From Anoplolepis gracilipes (taxonomy: Eukaryota; Arthropoda; Insecta; Hymenoptera; Formicidae), in assembly GCF_047496725.1 (NCBI RefSeq), contig NC_132977.1, forward strand, positions 4,125,501-4,189,500: a stretch of DNA of 64,000 bases. Direction: 5' to 3'. The first letter of the stretch is position 1. Every line of letters starts with the position of its first letter. Shown here piece by piece: positions 62,552 to 64,000 of the stretch. The notes beneath the pieces were generated by a model, which did no database searches, had not been told where the DNA came from, and saw only the letters and a list, made by a program, of their open reading frames with translations. Position numbers and translations under genes: made by a program.

Positions 62552-62756
62552 GAAATTATTAAATATATGAAAGAGACGTGTATTGATTTTAGCGCGTTTG
62601 ATATCGGCCTGATAACGAATGATCGAGGAGGCACGATGAACGGAGCAGCAACGGTCACGGCCTCCGAAGATCATCAGCATCAGCATCAACAAGCGCAAAA
62701 TGAAACGACGTCGGAGCATCCACGGAGTCCTGCCAGTCCATTGAGCGTTAGACACG
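62552..62756 (+). CDS. N-terminal coding exon of a gene running off the right edge
   Basis: TTTACACAG at 62543-62551 is a good acceptor and GACACG|GTAAGT at 62757 an excellent donor. The 205-bp exon between is open in one frame throughout and ends in phase 1. Possible starts are the ATG at 62567 (MKETCIDFSAFDIG) or the one at 62636 (MNGAATVTASEDH), the latter with a better context (A at -3). The peptide has a His/Gln stretch (HQHQHQQAQ) and a Ser/Pro-rich end (RSPASPLSVRHG), a low-complexity make-up common at the N-termini of transcription factors and other nuclear regulators. I cannot name the gene. The following exons are outside the window. Confidence 0.6.
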
Positions 62757-62802
62757 GTAAGTTAATACAAAGAAAATTTATAAATGCTGACAAAAATAAT
62801 TT

Positions 62803-62835
<33 letters not shown>

Positions 62836-64000
62836 CACTATACATAAAACTTCAATTCATCAGATTATTTTTAAAAATTTAATTAAATACTTTTAAGAGT
62901 TGTGTGATATGTATAAAGCTTAAGAAAAAAATTAATCGAAAAGTTCAATTCTATTATAATAAAAAATTATAATTTTAAATAGCTGATAATAAAGTTATGC
63001 ACACATAATAATAATAATAATAATTGAATAGTTTATTAACGTTTGAAAAATTACGTAAAAGAAAGATTATATTTGCCGGAAAAAACATGCGTAAGTAATG
63101 GATATTTTTAGACTTTACCTTTTCATTGGAATTTATTATAGATTAATAGACTGAGAGATTAACCTTCTTCAATGCCGTCACGACATTTTTCTCGCGTCAT
63201 AATGCGTAATGTAATGCGTAAACTTGCATCAACGCGCGATTCCTCTTTCCCCGTTCACGCCGGGTCAGCCGAGATTTGATTATTCTAATGGCATAATGTC
63301 GTTGCCTACGTGCCACCCTCTTTTTCCACTTATCCCGTCCCACAATGACTGTGACTCGTATAAAAGTCTGTCGCGAGGGTGAACCTGCGTGCATTTTGTC
63401 CGTCGCGGCTCATCGTCCACCCTTAACGACAGAACGCAAGATGAGATTCTTTGCCCATTTGATTAACCCTCTTGATGTACATATAATATTTTCCTCAAGA
63501 AACTCACCGTGTAAATATTATTATAAACTGTCATTTATCATTAATAGCTCAAACTCACACATGTTTTTATCAATTTAAAAAACGTATTTGTAACCTTTAA
63601 ATATCTTTTCAAAGTTACATTAAAACCCTAAAGTTTTTGTTCGAAACAAAATAATAATATCTTGTTATTCAATTAAATTATCAAAATTTAATTAACGAAA
63701 AGAATTTCATTGTCAATTGCTTACAACTAAAAATGTATTCAATTAAAATTGACTAAAAAAGTATTTCTAAAAAATTTTTAATTGAGTAACTCGATAATAT
63801 TTTATGTGAAATATTTGTAATACAATGAAATATATAATTAGATGATATTTGATAATAATCTTAATTTCATTGATCAAAAATTTAAAAAAAAATTACAAAT
63901 ATATATGTAGTTTAATCTCTTATTGTATCATTCTCGTCGACGATATAGAATCGTAAATGTTTATCCAGTCTTGTTTATTTTGTATGCACCGACGGATGCA
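62757..64000 (+). other. Intron of the right-edge gene
   Basis: No further exon was recognised up to the window end. A GA microsatellite lies at about 62804-62836, and a GC-richer stretch at 63170-63450 has unsupported frames on both strands. Confidence 0.5.
62804..62836. repeat. GA dinucleotide repeat
   Basis: About 15 GA units with one interruption, 45 bp inside the intron. Confidence 0.85.

Overview
The window looks like AT-rich insect nuclear DNA, most likely from a hymenopteran (probably an ant). The evidence is intron-rich genes with GT-AG splice sites, very long TC/TA/GA microsatellites, small Tc1/mariner-like and piggyBac-like elements, and several arthropod gene families: a peritrophin-type chitin-binding protein, an ADAMTS-like matrix protein, and divergent mitochondrial malate dehydrogenase and adenylate kinase paralogues. 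The species assignment is an inference. All gene models were built by hand from splice signals, reading phase and protein motifs.

Layout. Positions 1-10.4 kb hold two related copies of a fast-evolving coiled-coil gene, both on +. The left copy is a truncated last exon (1165-1856). The right copy has a giant last exon (7632-10409) and a phase-compatible upstream exon near 5508-5666. A small Tc1/mariner-like element with a transposase C-terminal relic and a 260-bp TC microsatellite lie between them. From 10.4 to 14.2 kb the DNA is non-coding, with a degenerate direct duplication. From 14259 to 28425 (+) there is a secreted, glutamine-rich protein with one chitin-binding type-2 domain (7 exons, 527 aa). 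Its 10-kb first intron contains a candidate phase-1/phase-1 cassette or alternative first exon.

Convergent to it, 29227-43389 (-) encodes a secreted ADAMTS-like protein of 635 aa in 13 coding exons: signal peptide, ADAMTS spacer, six thrombospondin type-1 repeats and a C-terminal PLAC domain, as in the THSD4/lonely-heart group. Two inverted copies of a piggyBac-type MITE sit in introns of this gene. A TATA/initiator core promoter on the minus strand near 47.9 kb may provide a distal start for it.

From 43.4 to 54.3 kb I see no coding sequence. At 54.4-57.9 kb a divergent malate dehydrogenase (-) and a divergent adenylate kinase (+) are arranged head to head across 757 bp. From 59.8 to 62.0 kb there is a GC- and CpG-rich island with hairpins, palindromes and a good splice donor. 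It looks like the promoter and 5' exon region of a gene whose first clear coding exon is 62552-62756 (+) and which continues past the right edge.

The chitin-binding and ADAMTS-like proteins are both predicted extracellular-matrix or cuticle components. The malate dehydrogenase and adenylate kinase both belong to energy metabolism and may share a promoter region. No prokaryotic-style system, CRISPR array, rRNA or tRNA was recognised. The most unusual items are the duplicated coiled-coil gene whose truncated copy reads into former 3' UTR, the cofactor-loop change in the malate dehydrogenase, the interchangeable phase-0 thrombospondin exons, and the inverted MITE pair.
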